From CAYMAZ01 sp964526285 (GTDB taxonomy: Bacteria > Bacteroidota > Bacteroidia > Bacteroidales > DTU049): a stretch of DNA of 64,000 bases. The stretch spans positions 1 to 64,000 of the forward strand of contig CAZGIW010000003.1 of the NCBI GenBank assembly GCA_964526285.1, given 5' to 3'. Shown here piece after piece: positions 51,001 to 59,447 of the stretch (its first letter is position 1; each line of letters opens with the position of its first letter). The notes below the pieces were generated by a model that made no database searches, was not told the origin of the DNA, and saw only the letters and a program-made list of their open reading frames with translations. Made by a program: the position numbers and the translations under genes.

Positions 51001-53619
51001 CTATTTTGTCAGAAAAGAAATACCCTTGCTTAATGCATTGTCAAGTCCTTTGGCATTAGTGCCCCCTGCTGTTGCAATTCCGGGCTGACCACCACCACCG
51101 CCACCTATTTCTTTCGCAAGTTCCTTTACAATATTTCCGGCATGCAATCCTTTATCCTTAACCAAATCATCTGAAATGATTACAGTGATTGAAGCCTTGC
51201 CATCGTACTCATTACCAATGATATAATAAAATGATTGCGTACTTCTGTTTTTTAGTTCCCAGGTCAGTTGTTTTATCTGAGCAGCAGAAATTGATAGTTT
51301 TTTTGTCAGTACTGCAATGTTGTTTATTTCTTTTTTCTCCTTCAAAATATCTTCTGCCAGAGAGCCAGTGTTTGCCATCTCAAGTTCTTCAATTTTCTTT
51401 TCCAGTTTTTTGATGTGTTCACGCTGATTATCCATTGCTTCCATAATGTTTTTGGGATTGTTGAAGCCGGACTTTATGTGCTGAAGTGTTTGCCACTGCT
51501 CCTGAACAAGTTGAAATGCTTTTTCTCCTGTCACTGCTTCAATCCTTCTGGTTCCTGCAGCAATGGCGCTTTCAGAAATAATTTTAAACAACCCAATGTT
51601 TCCACTTGCTGCCACATGGGTGCCTCCGCACAATTCCATTGAGTCTCCAAAACGAATGGTTCGCACTGTGTCTTCGTATTTTTCACCAAACAATGCAATG
51701 GCTCCATCTTTTAATGCCTGATTATACGAAGTGCTTCTGTTTTCATCAACAGGAATGTTTGCTCTGATTTGAGTATTGACAATTTGTTCAACCTGTTCAA
51801 TTTCTTCTGCTGTCATTTTCTGAAAATGTGAAAAGTCAAAACGCAGATATTCAGCATTTACCAGCGACCCTTTTTGTTCCACATGATTGCCCAGAACTTT
51901 TCTCAATGCATGATGCATCAGGTGTGTGGCACTGTGATTTCGCATTGTGCTTTGTCTTGACGAAATATCCACATGAGCCTTAAATTCTGAGTTAATGTTT
52001 TTGGGAAGAATATTGGTGATGTGAATAATCAAATCTAGCTCCCGGATGGTATCAATGATTGGAATTTCCTCTTCCTTGTTTTTTATAATTCCTGTATCAC
52101 CCACCTGTCCTCCGCTTTCCCCATAAAATGGAGTTTTGTCAAACACAAGATGATACAGGACTTCACCCTTTTTGGTCACTTGTCTGTAACGGCTGATTTT
52201 TATTTTCTCTTCAAGGGTGTCCCATCCCACAAAATCGCTGGCTTTATTGTCATGAACAATTGTCCAGTCTTCTTTTTCCACAACGGAATCTTTTCGGCTT
52301 CTTTCCTTTTGTTCGTTCAATAATGTCTGAAAAGTTTCCATGTCAACTGTAAGCCCTTTTTCCCTGCACATGAGTTCTGTCAGGTCAACCGGAAATCCAT
52401 AGGTGTCATACAGTTCAAACACAAACTTCCCGTCCAGTATTTTCTGATTGGGGTGTGATACAACATAGTCTTCAAACTTGTGAATTCCTGTATCAAGCGT
52501 TCTCAAAAAAGATTGTTCTTCTTCAAAAACCACTTTTGCAATAAACTGATGTTGTTTTTCCAGTTCGGGGAAAAAATCACCCATTGTGTCAACAAGAGCA
52601 GGAATCAGTTCACAAACAAATGGTTTGTTCAGTTCCAGGAATGTAAAACCATACCTTACAGCACGCCTCAGAATGCGCCTGATAACATAACCAGCTTTTA
52701 CATTGGATGGGATTTGGCCGTCTGCAATGGCAAAAGCTACAGCCCTCAGATGGTCAGCAATAACGCGAAAAGCAATATCACATTTTTGGTCTTTTCCATA
52801 TTTTTTGCCTGAAATCTCTTCAATTTTTCCAATAAAAGGAGTGAAAATATCTGTGTCGTAGTTTGAATCTTTTTTCTGAATAATTCTGCAAAGACGTTCA
52901 AAACCCATCCCTGTGTCCACATGCTTGTTTTTCAGTGGATGCAGAATTCCCTGCATGTCACGGTTGAACTGTATAAATACAAGATTCCATATTTCAATCA
53001 CCTGTGGATTGTCCTTGTTTACCAGTTGATGTCCGGGTATTTCTTTTTTGGCTTTGTCATCACGCAAATCAACATGCAGTTCTGAACATGGACCGCAAGG
53101 CCCAGATTCGCCCATTTCCCAAAAATTATCTTTTTTGTTTCCTGGCAATACTCTGTCTTTTGGCAAAAATTTTTCCCAAAGTTTTTGCGCTTCATAATCT
53201 GGCTCCAGCTGCTCTGAAGCATCGCCCTCAAAATATGTGGCATACATAATGTCAGGTGAAATTCCATATACCTTTGTAAGAAGTTCAAAAGCCCACTCAA
53301 CAGCTTCTTCCTTAAAATAATCACCAAAGGACCAGTTGCCAAGCATTTCAAACATGGTGTGATGATATGTGTCGTGCCCCACTTCTTCCAAATCATTGTG
53401 TTTGCCCGAAACCCTCAAACATTTTTGAGTGTTTGCAATACGAGTATGTTGTGCCGGTTTGTTGTCAAGAAAAATATCCTTAAACTGATTCATGCCGGCA
53501 TTGGTAAACATGAGTGTTGGGTCGTTTTTTAGCACCATTGGCGCCGAAGGAACAATGTGATGTTGTTTTGACTGAAAAAAATCAAGAAAAGCTTGTCTGA
53601 TTTCTGCCGAAGTTTTCAT
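51001..53619 (-). CDS. alaS: Alanyl-tRNA synthetase
   Basis: The product has 872 residues, the expected length. The class II catalytic core shows MVLKNDPTLMFTNAGMNQFK (motif 2 region) and GMGFERL (motif 3). The editing domain has RNHSATHLMHHALRKVLG (HxxxH) and MELCGGTHVA (CxxxH). The C-terminal DHHA1-type domain ends with a glycine-rich GGGGGGQPGIATAGG. The start is the ATG at 53619; the longer ORF begins at a TTG two codons earlier. It is monocistronic with its own promoter. Confidence 0.97.
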   Translation of the reverse strand: MKTSAEIRQAFLDFFQSKQHHIVPSAPMVLKNDPTLMFTNAGMNQFKDIFLDNKPAQHTRIANTQKCLRVSGKHNDLEEVGHDTYHHTMFEMLGNWSFGDYFKEEAVEWAFELLTKVYGISPDIMYATYFEGDASEQLEPDYEAQKLWEKFLPKDRVLPGNKKDNFWEMGESGPCGPCSELHVDLRDDKAKKEIPGHQLVNKDNPQVIEIWNLVFIQFNRDMQGILHPLKNKHVDTGMGFERLCRIIQKKDSNYDTDIFTPFIGKIEEISGKKYGKDQKCDIAFRVIADHLRAVAFAIADGQIPSNVKAGYVIRRILRRAVRYGFTFLELNKPFVCELIPALVDTMGDFFPELEKQHQFIAKVVFEEEQSFLRTLDTGIHKFEDYVVSHPNQKILDGKFVFELYDTYGFPVDLTELMCREKGLTVDMETFQTLLNEQKERSRKDSVVEKEDWTIVHDNKASDFVGWDTLEEKIKISRYRQVTKKGEVLYHLVFDKTPFYGESGGQVGDTGIIKNKEEEIPIIDTIRELDLIIHITNILPKNINSEFKAHVDISSRQSTMRNHSATHLMHHALRKVLGNHVEQKGSLVNAEYLRFDFSHFQKMTAEEIEQVEQIVNTQIRANIPVDENRSTSYNQALKDGAIALFGEKYEDTVRTIRFGDSMELCGGTHVAASGNIGLFKIISESAIAAGTRRIEAVTGEKAFQLVQEQWQTLQHIKSGFNNPKNIMEAMDNQREHIKKLEKKIEELEMANTGSLAEDILKEKKEINNIAVLTKKLSISAAQIKQLTWELKNRSTQSFYYIIGNEYDGKASITVIISDDLVKDKGLHAGNIVKELAKEIGGGGGGQPGIATAGGTNAKGLDNALSKGISFLTK

Positions 53620-53650
53620 AATCAATGGATTGTGTTTTTTTTATGATGTG

Positions 53651-53658
53651 CAAAGTTA
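53651..53658 (-). promoter_or_regulatory. -7 promoter element for alaS
   Basis: The minus strand reads TAACTTTG, 32 bp before the ATG at 53619. Confidence 0.55.
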
Positions 53659-53694
53659 CCCTTTTTTGCAAGACTGCCAGAGGTAAAAAATTTT

Positions 53695-54465
53695 CTATTC
53701 TTTCTTTTTTACTTCATTCCACAATTTGTCCTGTTCTTCAAGATTTAAATCTTCAAATTTTAAATCTCTTGATTTGGCCAACTCTTCCATAGCCTTAAAT
53801 CTGCGAATAAATTTTTTGTTTGTTTTTTCTAATGCGTTTTCTGCATTGATGTTTAAAAATCTTCCGTAATTTACCAACGCAAACAGAAGATCGCCAAACT
53901 CATCTTCGGTTTTTTCTGCCGAAACACCCGATTCTGCCTCTTCTTTCAATTCATGCAGCTCTTCAACAACCTTATCCCACACCTGTTCTTTTGTGTCCCA
54001 CTCAAAACCAACCCCTCTGGCTTTTTCCTGAATACGAAAAGCTTTTACCATTGATGGCAGCGAAACAGGAACACCTTCCAAAACTCCTTTCTTCCCCTGT
54101 TGGAGTTTAATTTTTTCCCAGTTTTCTTTAACATCTTGTTCGTTAGCCACTTTCACATCGCCAAACACATGAGGATGCCTGTCAATGAGTTTTTTATTGA
54201 TCCCTTTCAACACACTTTCCATGTCAAATGTGCCGGCTTCACTACCCAGTTTTGCATAAAAAACAATGTGTAGCATCATGTCGCCAAGCTCTCCGCTGAT
54301 ATCCTTGTGGTTTTTTTCCAGAATTGCATCGGCCAGTTCATACACCTCTTCAATTGTGAGAAAACGCAGGCTTTCAAAATCCTGTTTCTTATCCCATGGG
54401 CAGCTCTCTCTCAGCTTATCCATGATTTTTAGCAAATTTTCAAATTCGTTCAGGGTGTTTTTCAT
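53695..54465 (-). CDS. mazG: Nucleoside triphosphate pyrophosphohydrolase MazG
   Basis: The product has 256 residues, the usual length. Two MazG domains are visible. The first has SCPWDKKQDFESLRFLTIEE and EEVYELADAI...GELGDMMLHI (ExxE...ExxD metal site). The second has ELHELKEEAES...EDEFGDLLFALVNYGRF. The enzyme hydrolyses NTPs to NMPs and pyrophosphate, cleaning aberrant nucleotides and modulating stress nucleotides. It lies 36 bp upstream of the alaS promoter in the same direction. Confidence 0.93.
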   Translation of the reverse strand: MKNTLNEFENLLKIMDKLRESCPWDKKQDFESLRFLTIEEVYELADAILEKNHKDISGELGDMMLHIVFYAKLGSEAGTFDMESVLKGINKKLIDRHPHVFGDVKVANEQDVKENWEKIKLQQGKKGVLEGVPVSLPSMVKAFRIQEKARGVGFEWDTKEQVWDKVVEELHELKEEAESGVSAEKTEDEFGDLLFALVNYGRFLNINAENALEKTNKKFIRRFKAMEELAKSRDLKFEDLNLEEQDKLWNEVKKKE

Positions 54466-54498
54466 TAGAATTTATATTAGTTTACCAAAGATTTTCAA

Positions 54499-54506
54499 TA
54501 TTTTTG
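54499..54506 (+). promoter_or_regulatory. -7 promoter element for the PagL-like gene
   Basis: TATTTTTG ends 20 bp before the ATG at 54527. This supports that start over the much longer ORF from 54266. Confidence 0.6.
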
Positions 54507-54526
54507 CAAAGATACTGTTTTACATC

Positions 54527-55684
54527 ATGCATTTATTTTGTGAACTTTCTTTTCTGAAAAACAAAAAGGCAGGCTTTAATTCCCTTTTTGTAATTATCAT
54601 GTTGTTTACTTTAACTGGCTTTTCTCAAAATAATGAACCAAAGTGGGGTGTTGAATTAAAAACGCATTATTCCTTTTTAATGGTTCATCATAAACATATG
54701 AACATTTTGGCTGAGCAGCATTTTCCAGTCGTTCAGCTGAATGTTTTCAAAACAGGAGATCACGGAAAGGAATGGCAACAGTTGTACAGATATCCTCACT
54801 ATGGGGTTTCACTAATATACACAACCTTAAGTAGTCCCCAATATCTTGGCGCAGGATACGGACTCATATCATACGCATCTTTTCCACAATTTAGAGCAAA
54901 CCGGTTTTCTGCCAATTTCTTTGTAGGAGGAGGTATTGGCTATGTGGAAAAAATCTATGACATGAGGGAGAACTATAAAAACATCTCCATTGGCACACAT
55001 CTCAATGCTGTTTTGCAGGGGCAGGCCGATTTCAGATATAGAATTTCCTCCAAATCTGAAATATCAGCTGGAATATCAATTTTACATTTTTCAAATGGAA
55101 AAATTAAGGTGCCAAACCTGGGAATTAACAATGTTGGTGCTTTTGTCGGATATTCACATCATATTCCGTATAATAGGAAGATACGTGAAGTGCAACCAGA
55201 AAACCTTACTGCAGAGAAGTATTGGGAGCACAATGTGTTTTTTGCCTCAGCACTGAAACAGATTTATCCAATTGGGAGCGACTATTTTCTTTATACGGCG
55301 CTTTCATTTAATACGAAAAGAATTTTAAACCGGAAAAGAAAAGTGGGGATTGGAGTTGATGTGGTGTATGATTTTTCTGACAGGGCGCATTTCAGAAATA
55401 AGGGTTTTGATATGCCAGATATCTCTTATGCAAAGCCGGGTATTTATGGAATTCATGATTTCAGATTAGGGAAATTATCAATATTTATTCATATTGGGAC
55501 ATATTTATATGCTTTTGAAAAAAATCAGGATGTGGGTTTGATTTATGACAGAACAGGGTTGCAATACTTTTTCAATGATAATCTAAGCATAATGCTTGCG
55601 CTCAGAAAACATTATGCAAAGGCAGACTGTATTGAGTTTGGAATAAATTATAGTTTTGTGAAAAACAACAGGAAAAACAGATGA
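54527..55684 (+). CDS. PagL-like acyloxyacyl hydrolase (lipid A deacylase family)
   Basis: The product has 385 residues from the ATG at 54527. An ORF extending upstream to 54266 runs antisense to mazG and is not credible as coding. A signal sequence core (FVIIMLFTLTGFSQ) is followed by a beta-barrel-type protein. The catalytic region GISILHFSNG gives the His-x-Ser pair of PagL/acyloxyacyl hydrolases, followed by KVPNLGINNVG. The barrel would sit in the outer membrane and remove an acyl chain from lipid A. It is longer than PagL (~170 residues) because of an extra barrel region. It overlaps the next gene by ATGA. Confidence 0.78.
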   Translation: MHLFCELSFLKNKKAGFNSLFVIIMLFTLTGFSQNNEPKWGVELKTHYSFLMVHHKHMNILAEQHFPVVQLNVFKTGDHGKEWQQLYRYPHYGVSLIYTTLSSPQYLGAGYGLISYASFPQFRANRFSANFFVGGGIGYVEKIYDMRENYKNISIGTHLNAVLQGQADFRYRISSKSEISAGISILHFSNGKIKVPNLGINNVGAFVGYSHHIPYNRKIREVQPENLTAEKYWEHNVFFASALKQIYPIGSDYFLYTALSFNTKRILNRKRKVGIGVDVVYDFSDRAHFRNKGFDMPDISYAKPGIYGIHDFRLGKLSIFIHIGTYLYAFEKNQDVGLIYDRTGLQYFFNDNLSIMLALRKHYAKADCIEFGINYSFVKNNRKNR

Positions 55685-56439
55685 AGCCTATACGAGCATT
55701 AGTATTTAGTTTGCCAATTATCACATTACTGTGTTCTGGTTTGCTTTTTTTATCCTGTGAAGAAAGTCATATTAAGGGCGTGGGAGAAATTGTAACAGAA
55801 ACCCGAAATATGAATAGTTTTCACTCTGTTCATGTGTCAGACAACATAGAGACAGAACTTATATTTAATGAGGGAAATTTTGGCAGAATTGATGTTGAAG
55901 GAGGAAAAAACCTGTTGCCCTATGTTATTACTGAGGTAATTGATTCAGTGCTTTATATCAGAAATGAAAACAGATTCAACTGGTTGAGAAGTTATGAAAA
56001 AAGTGAAATCAGGATGAATGTGTATTGTGAGAATTTGAAATTTTTAAGGTTTGATGGAGTAAATACCCTAAACTTTAAAGACACCTTGTACACTGATAGT
56101 TTTGAGTTCGAAGCAAAAGGAGCAATGGGGTTTGTTCATATGAAGCTTGTTGCCGATTCTGTTAAAGTATTTGTCCATACCGGAGCACCGGATGTTTATT
56201 TATCAGGGAACAGCGATTATTTATATGTGTTTTCTCACGCTCATGGAAACACCAGAGCTCTTGAATTTTCATCACAACATGTCAGAGTTCACCTAAGGGG
56301 AACTGCAAGCTGCTATGTTTCTCCAAATCAGTCTCTTGGAACAACAATTGAATCGTTTGGAAATGTTTTTTACAGAAATAATCCGGAAATATTATGGAAC
56401 ACTGAAACCCATGAGGGAAGACTGATAAAAATTGATTAA
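55681..56439 (+). CDS. DUF2807 (GIN domain) lipoprotein
   Basis: The product has 252 residues. The lipoprotein signal ends at LFLSC. The mature part begins IKGVGEIVTETRNMNSFHSV, the G-x-G-x-hydrophobic start of DUF2807/GIN auto-transporter-adhesin-like head domains. Regular beta-solenoid strands follow (VHVSDNIETELIF, IDVEGGKNLLPYV, VHLRGTASCYVSP). The exact function is unknown and the fold is a parallel beta-helix. It is translationally coupled to the PagL-like gene by ATGA, so it likely serves the outer membrane. Confidence 0.82.
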   Translation: MKPIRALVFSLPIITLLCSGLLFLSCEESHIKGVGEIVTETRNMNSFHSVHVSDNIETELIFNEGNFGRIDVEGGKNLLPYVITEVIDSVLYIRNENRFNWLRSYEKSEIRMNVYCENLKFLRFDGVNTLNFKDTLYTDSFEFEAKGAMGFVHMKLVADSVKVFVHTGAPDVYLSGNSDYLYVFSHAHGNTRALEFSSQHVRVHLRGTASCYVSPNQSLGTTIESFGNVFYRNNPEILWNTETHEGRLIKID

Positions 56440-56459
56440 AAACATAAAACAAACACAAC

Positions 56460-56915
56460 ATGAGTCATCTAAAAGAGGGTCAAAAAGCCCCCGATTTCAA
56501 AATCGGAGAAAACACACTAAAGAATTTTGCAGGAAAAAAAGTAATTTTATATTTTTATCCAAAGGATAACACATCAGGCTGCACTGCACAGGCGTGTAAC
56601 CTGCGTGACAATTTTTCGGAACTAAAAAAGATGGGGTTTGAAGTCATCGGAGTTAGCCCTGACAGTGAGAAATCACACACAGGCTTCAAGAGTAAACACG
56701 AACTTCCCTTCGGGCTCATTGCAGACACAGAAAAAAAACTGCTTGAAGCCTATGGCGCATGGGGAGAAAAAAAACTTTATGGTAGAGTGTATATGGGAGT
56801 TATCAGAACAACTTTTATTATTGATGAGAAAGGAATGATTGAAAAAATTATTCGTAAAGTGGATACAAAAAACCATTCTGCCCAGATAATGAAGGAGCTG
56901 GGGATAGAATTGTAA
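56460..56915 (+). CDS. bcp: Thioredoxin-dependent peroxiredoxin Bcp
   Basis: The product has 151 residues. YFYPKDNTSGCTAQACNLRD holds the peroxidatic Cys41 and the resolving Cys46 five residues later, as in atypical 2-Cys PrxQ/Bcp proteins. VIGVSPDSEKSHTGFKSKHELPFGLIAD and RTTFIIDEKG are also typical. It reduces hydroperoxides with electrons from thioredoxin and is cytoplasmic. It lies 20 bp after the DUF2807 gene and may share its transcript. Confidence 0.95.
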   Translation: MSHLKEGQKAPDFKIGENTLKNFAGKKVILYFYPKDNTSGCTAQACNLRDNFSELKKMGFEVIGVSPDSEKSHTGFKSKHELPFGLIADTEKKLLEAYGAWGEKKLYGRVYMGVIRTTFIIDEKGMIEKIIRKVDTKNHSAQIMKELGIEL

Positions 56916-56999
56916 AATTGCTGAACATTTAAGGTTTTTTTCAAACCGTTTTGAAGAAAAAGGTGGAAAATACTGATGCAAGCGAAATGAAGTTAGCAT

Positions 57000-57048
57000 A
57001 AAATGACGGTATGATTGGAGTAAATTTGTAACAAAGTGACGGTATGTT
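57000..57048. repeat. Direct repeat flanking the AAA/DUF4143 gene, downstream copy
   Basis: This 49-bp block contains AAAATGACGGTATG and, 31 bp on, ACAAAGTGACGGTATG. It matches the block at 58466-58514 at 45 of 49 positions by eye, in the same orientation and with the same spacing. It ends 8 bp from the stop codon of the ATPase gene. Confidence 0.8.
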
Positions 57049-57056
57049 TTAGGTTC

Positions 57057-58403
57057 TTATATGTACTTATCAATAAGAGAATTTAAAATTGAAGTGTAGT
57101 AAAAGGGAATGTTCAGCAACCTGAAATTTTTACCATCATGAGTTTCAATATCATCAACCGATAATTCATTTTGCCATATTCTAACAGCAAAATTGTGTGA
57201 TGCAGCATTCATATATAAATGCAGAGATTTCATTTTTGATGCATATCCACTTTTCACTTCAACAGGAATGAGCAAAGAATTGTATGGAATAACAAAATCT
57301 ATTTCGGCATCACTGCCCTGTGCGTCACGCCTCCAGTATATTCTTTCTGCAAGAACAGATTCGTTCATACAAATCAATTCCTGTCCAACAATATGCTCAG
57401 CTATACGTCCCCGCCATAAGTCGCTCAGCTCTTTTACAAAAAACACTTCGGTTTGGATTTGAGAAAAATAGTTTACCAAACCGGTGTCAAGCCAGAATAG
57501 TTTTGGCCTTTTGCGGTAGTTTTGAATAGCAGGAATTTCTGTGCTTGCAACGGGATATACCAGCTCAAGCAAAAATGCTTTTTGCAATGTTCTCAGTGCA
57601 TTTCCCACATCTCTTGATCTGAATTGTGACCCTGCAAAACCTTCAAATGTTATGGTTTCGGCTGCCTTTTTCCATCCGGCTTTGAGACAATGCCTGATGA
57701 TGTTTATTTCAGTATCATTGGATGCATACTTTTCAGCATCATCAATATATCCGGCAAGCAACGATTCATATATTTTTGAAATTGAAAGCACATCGCGTTT
57801 TTTTGAATATTGCGAAACTGCTTCGGGCATGCCACCCACCAGAGCATAATCTCTGAATAGTTGCATAACACGCTCATGCACAGGCTCTGCCTGGGCGTTT
57901 TCAACCAGATTTTTGTCAAATCTTTCTCCGATACCATCCAAAAATTCAGTAAAACTGCATGGGCGAAGCGGATAATACTCAACCCTTCCCACAGGAAAAG
58001 AAATTTTGTGCTGATTGAGCAATGATTCAAGCAGAGAACCAGCAACGATTACATGGATATGAGGTGCTTCTTCATAAAAATAACGAAGCATTGCCAGAGC
58101 CTTTCCGTTGTTTTGAATTTCGTCAATAAACAGAAGAGTTGAACCGGATGAAATTTCTTTTTGATTGTAAAAATAGATAGCTTTCAGAAGCTCAGATATG
58201 GAATGGTAGTTGTCAAAAAGACTGCTATCATGTTCTTTTTCAAGATTGAGTTTTAAATACACATCAAAATCAGCAGAAAACATTTCCACAAGAGTTGACT
58301 TTCCAACCTGGCGTGCACCTCTTAAAACCAGAGGTTTTCTTTTGGATTTGTTTTTCCATTTTTTTAAATAAGCCAGAGCATTTCGATGTATCATTTTTTT
58401 CAT
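57057..58403 (-). CDS. AAA ATPase with DUF4143
   Basis: The product has 448 residues from the ATG at 58403; the longer ORF starts at a TTG. Walker A LVLRGARQVGKSTLVEMF (~residues 28-45) and Walker B LLFIDEIQN identify an AAA_14-type ATPase. The YYPLRPCSFTEFLDGIGE segment and the C-terminal DUF4143 (YWRRDAQGSDAEIDFVIPYN, IPVEVKSG) complete the usual architecture. The C-terminal D...E-x-K pattern resembles PD-(D/E)XK nucleases. The family's role is unknown; members are abundant, often multi-copy and patchily distributed. The gene is bracketed by direct repeats of a GACGGTATG motif. Confidence 0.85.
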   Translation of the reverse strand: MKKMIHRNALAYLKKWKNKSKRKPLVLRGARQVGKSTLVEMFSADFDVYLKLNLEKEHDSSLFDNYHSISELLKAIYFYNQKEISSGSTLLFIDEIQNNGKALAMLRYFYEEAPHIHVIVAGSLLESLLNQHKISFPVGRVEYYPLRPCSFTEFLDGIGERFDKNLVENAQAEPVHERVMQLFRDYALVGGMPEAVSQYSKKRDVLSISKIYESLLAGYIDDAEKYASNDTEINIIRHCLKAGWKKAAETITFEGFAGSQFRSRDVGNALRTLQKAFLLELVYPVASTEIPAIQNYRKRPKLFWLDTGLVNYFSQIQTEVFFVKELSDLWRGRIAEHIVGQELICMNESVLAERIYWRRDAQGSDAEIDFVIPYNSLLIPVEVKSGYASKMKSLHLYMNAASHNFAVRIWQNELSVDDIETHDGKNFRLLNIPFYYTSILNSLIDKYI

Positions 58404-58412
58404 AATATCCCA

Positions 58413-58420
58413 CAAAGATA
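58413..58420 (-). promoter_or_regulatory. -7 promoter element for the AAA/DUF4143 gene
   Basis: The minus strand reads TATCTTTG, 10 bp before the ATG at 58403. The nearest GACGGTAT motif begins 11 bp further upstream, at the -33 region, so a protein bound there could block RNA polymerase. Confidence 0.55.
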
Positions 58421-58465
58421 CAAAAAAATCACAAAGTGACGGTATAAAACAAATTTATTTGTAAT

Positions 58466-58514
58466 AAAATGACGGTATGTTTGGGATATATTTGTAACAA
58501 AGTGACGGTATGTT
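58466..58514. repeat. Direct repeat flanking the AAA/DUF4143 gene, upstream copy
   Basis: AAAATGACGGTATG (58466) and ACAAAGTGACGGTATG (58497) have the same 31-bp spacing as in the block at 57000-57048. A further copy of the second motif lies at 58431-58445, giving five motif copies around the gene, all in the same orientation. Confidence 0.8.
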
Positions 58515-58598
58515 GTTGATTTTTTGGTGTAATTCTTTGTTTTTCCCAAAGGGATCACTAAGTGAGGTGTTTTGGTGGCAGAAAAGTTCGGAAATTTA

Positions 58599-59059
58599 GC
58601 CACGGAAGCACTAAAACACCAAAATCCACAGAATTGTTCTTTGGTGAAATTCTGTGTTTCAGTGTTTTGGTGGCAGATAAAAACCGTTAACTTTGCCACT
58701 AAGACTCATTCCGAAGGAATCCCGATGGAAAAGGCACTAAGTTTCACTAAGGAATTATCGTGCTTAGTACTTCTTTGTGCCCTTGTGACTTGGTGGCAGA
58801 AATTTCCGCAAACTTAGCCACAGAATCACAAAAACTCCAAAACTCACAGAAATGATTTTTTAGTGAAATTCTGTGTTTCAGTGTTTTGGTGGCAGAAAAA
58901 AACCGTTAACTTTGCCACTAAGACTCTAAGGCACTAAGTTTCACTAAGGAATTATCGTGCTTAGTACTTCTTTGTGCGATTGTGTACTGGTGGCAGAAAG
59001 TCCGCAAGTCCAGCCACAGAAACACAAAAACTCCAAAATTCACAGAAATGTTCTTTGGT
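58599..59059. repeat. Tandem ~200-bp repeat, two full units and one partial
   Basis: Units start with GCCAC[AG]GAA at 58599 (218 bp), 58817 (196 bp) and 59013 (partial, ~47 bp). Long stretches are identical, for example GTGTTTCAGTGTTTTGGTGG and CTAAGGAATTATCGTGCTTA. The first unit has an extra ~22-bp piece around 58708-58730 containing AGGAATCCCGATGG. Within each unit, short words such as CACAAAAACTCC and CACTAAG are iterated. No reading frame persists across units. Confidence 0.8.
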
Positions 59060-59110
59060 TGTAGCTGCCCGGCACATTCTATCTTTATAAGCCACAAATT
59101 CACCAATAAA

Positions 59111-59258
59111 CACGAATAATCTCGTTGATTCTGCAAAAGCCATCACACTGTTTCAAATTCAGAAAAATGAAAGCAAGCTTTCTTTCCCGGAATTTGGAAC
59201 AGCGTGATAACAAATCTGAGGGCTCAGATTTGTTATGTATTCAATGGCTTTTGCAGAA
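59111..59258. repeat. Structured palindromic repeat element, copy 2
   Basis: Perfect 15-bp outer inverted repeats (TTCTGCAAAAGCCAT at 59129-59143 and its complement at 59244-59258) enclose two stems. Hairpin 1 is 59149-59160 with 59190-59201 (one G-T change relative to copy 1), with inner stem GAAAGC/GCTTTC. Hairpin 2 is ACAAATCTGA / TCAGATTTGT with a GGGC loop (59210-59233). It is homologous to copy 1 at 35043-35214. The loop of hairpin 2 differs between copies while the stem is preserved. Confidence 0.78.
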
Positions 59259-59322
59259 AAAAGTTCTTACGAATCAAGCTCTGATAATTTATCGTTGTGA
59301 TTTGTGTATGTTCGAATTTTTG

Positions 59323-59447
59323 CAATACAAAAGGCGATGTTTGTTTTGGAGTAATTGCGACGAGAGGTATTCTCAGGAGCAATTGCCACAAAACAAATCA
59401 AAATCAACACCGTTGATTTTGATGCTAAACATAAGCCTTTTGTATTG
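59323..59447. repeat. Third structured element, same architecture, different sequence
   Basis: Outer inverted repeats CAATACAAAAGGC (59323-59335) and its complement (59435-59447) are extended by ATGTTT/AAACAT. Hairpin 1 pairs 59343-59358 with 59379-59394 (GTTTTG and AATTGC blocks, mismatched middle) and has a small inner GAGA/TCTC stem. Hairpin 2 is a perfect 12-bp stem ATCAAAATCAAC with an ACC loop (59397-59423). The length (125 bp) and the order of stems mirror the other two elements although primary sequence is unrelated. It is followed by CAACATATTCGTGT at 59455, as is copy 1. Confidence 0.72.

Noticed and set aside
54266..54526. N-terminal extension of the PagL-like ORF
   Set aside because: It lies antisense to the start of mazG. 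The promoter at 54499-54506 and signal peptide favour the start at 54527.
58431..58514. CRISPR array made of the GACGGTATG repeats
   Set aside because: There are only three copies here with unequal spacers that are themselves alike, no ~28-36 bp repeat unit and no cas genes.
58400..58699. 99-residue minus-strand ORF
   Set aside because: Its sequence is only the translation of the GACGGTAT repeats (repeated YRHF-type tripeptides) and the tandem unit, with no protein-like character.
58599..59059. CRISPR or coding tandem repeat
   Set aside because: Units of ~200 bp are too long for CRISPR, and no reading frame stays open across units.
59111..59447. Integron attC sites
   Set aside because: The elements are palindromic and of suitable length, but I could not place RYYYAAC/GTTRRRY core sites at their ends and no integrase or cassette genes are present.
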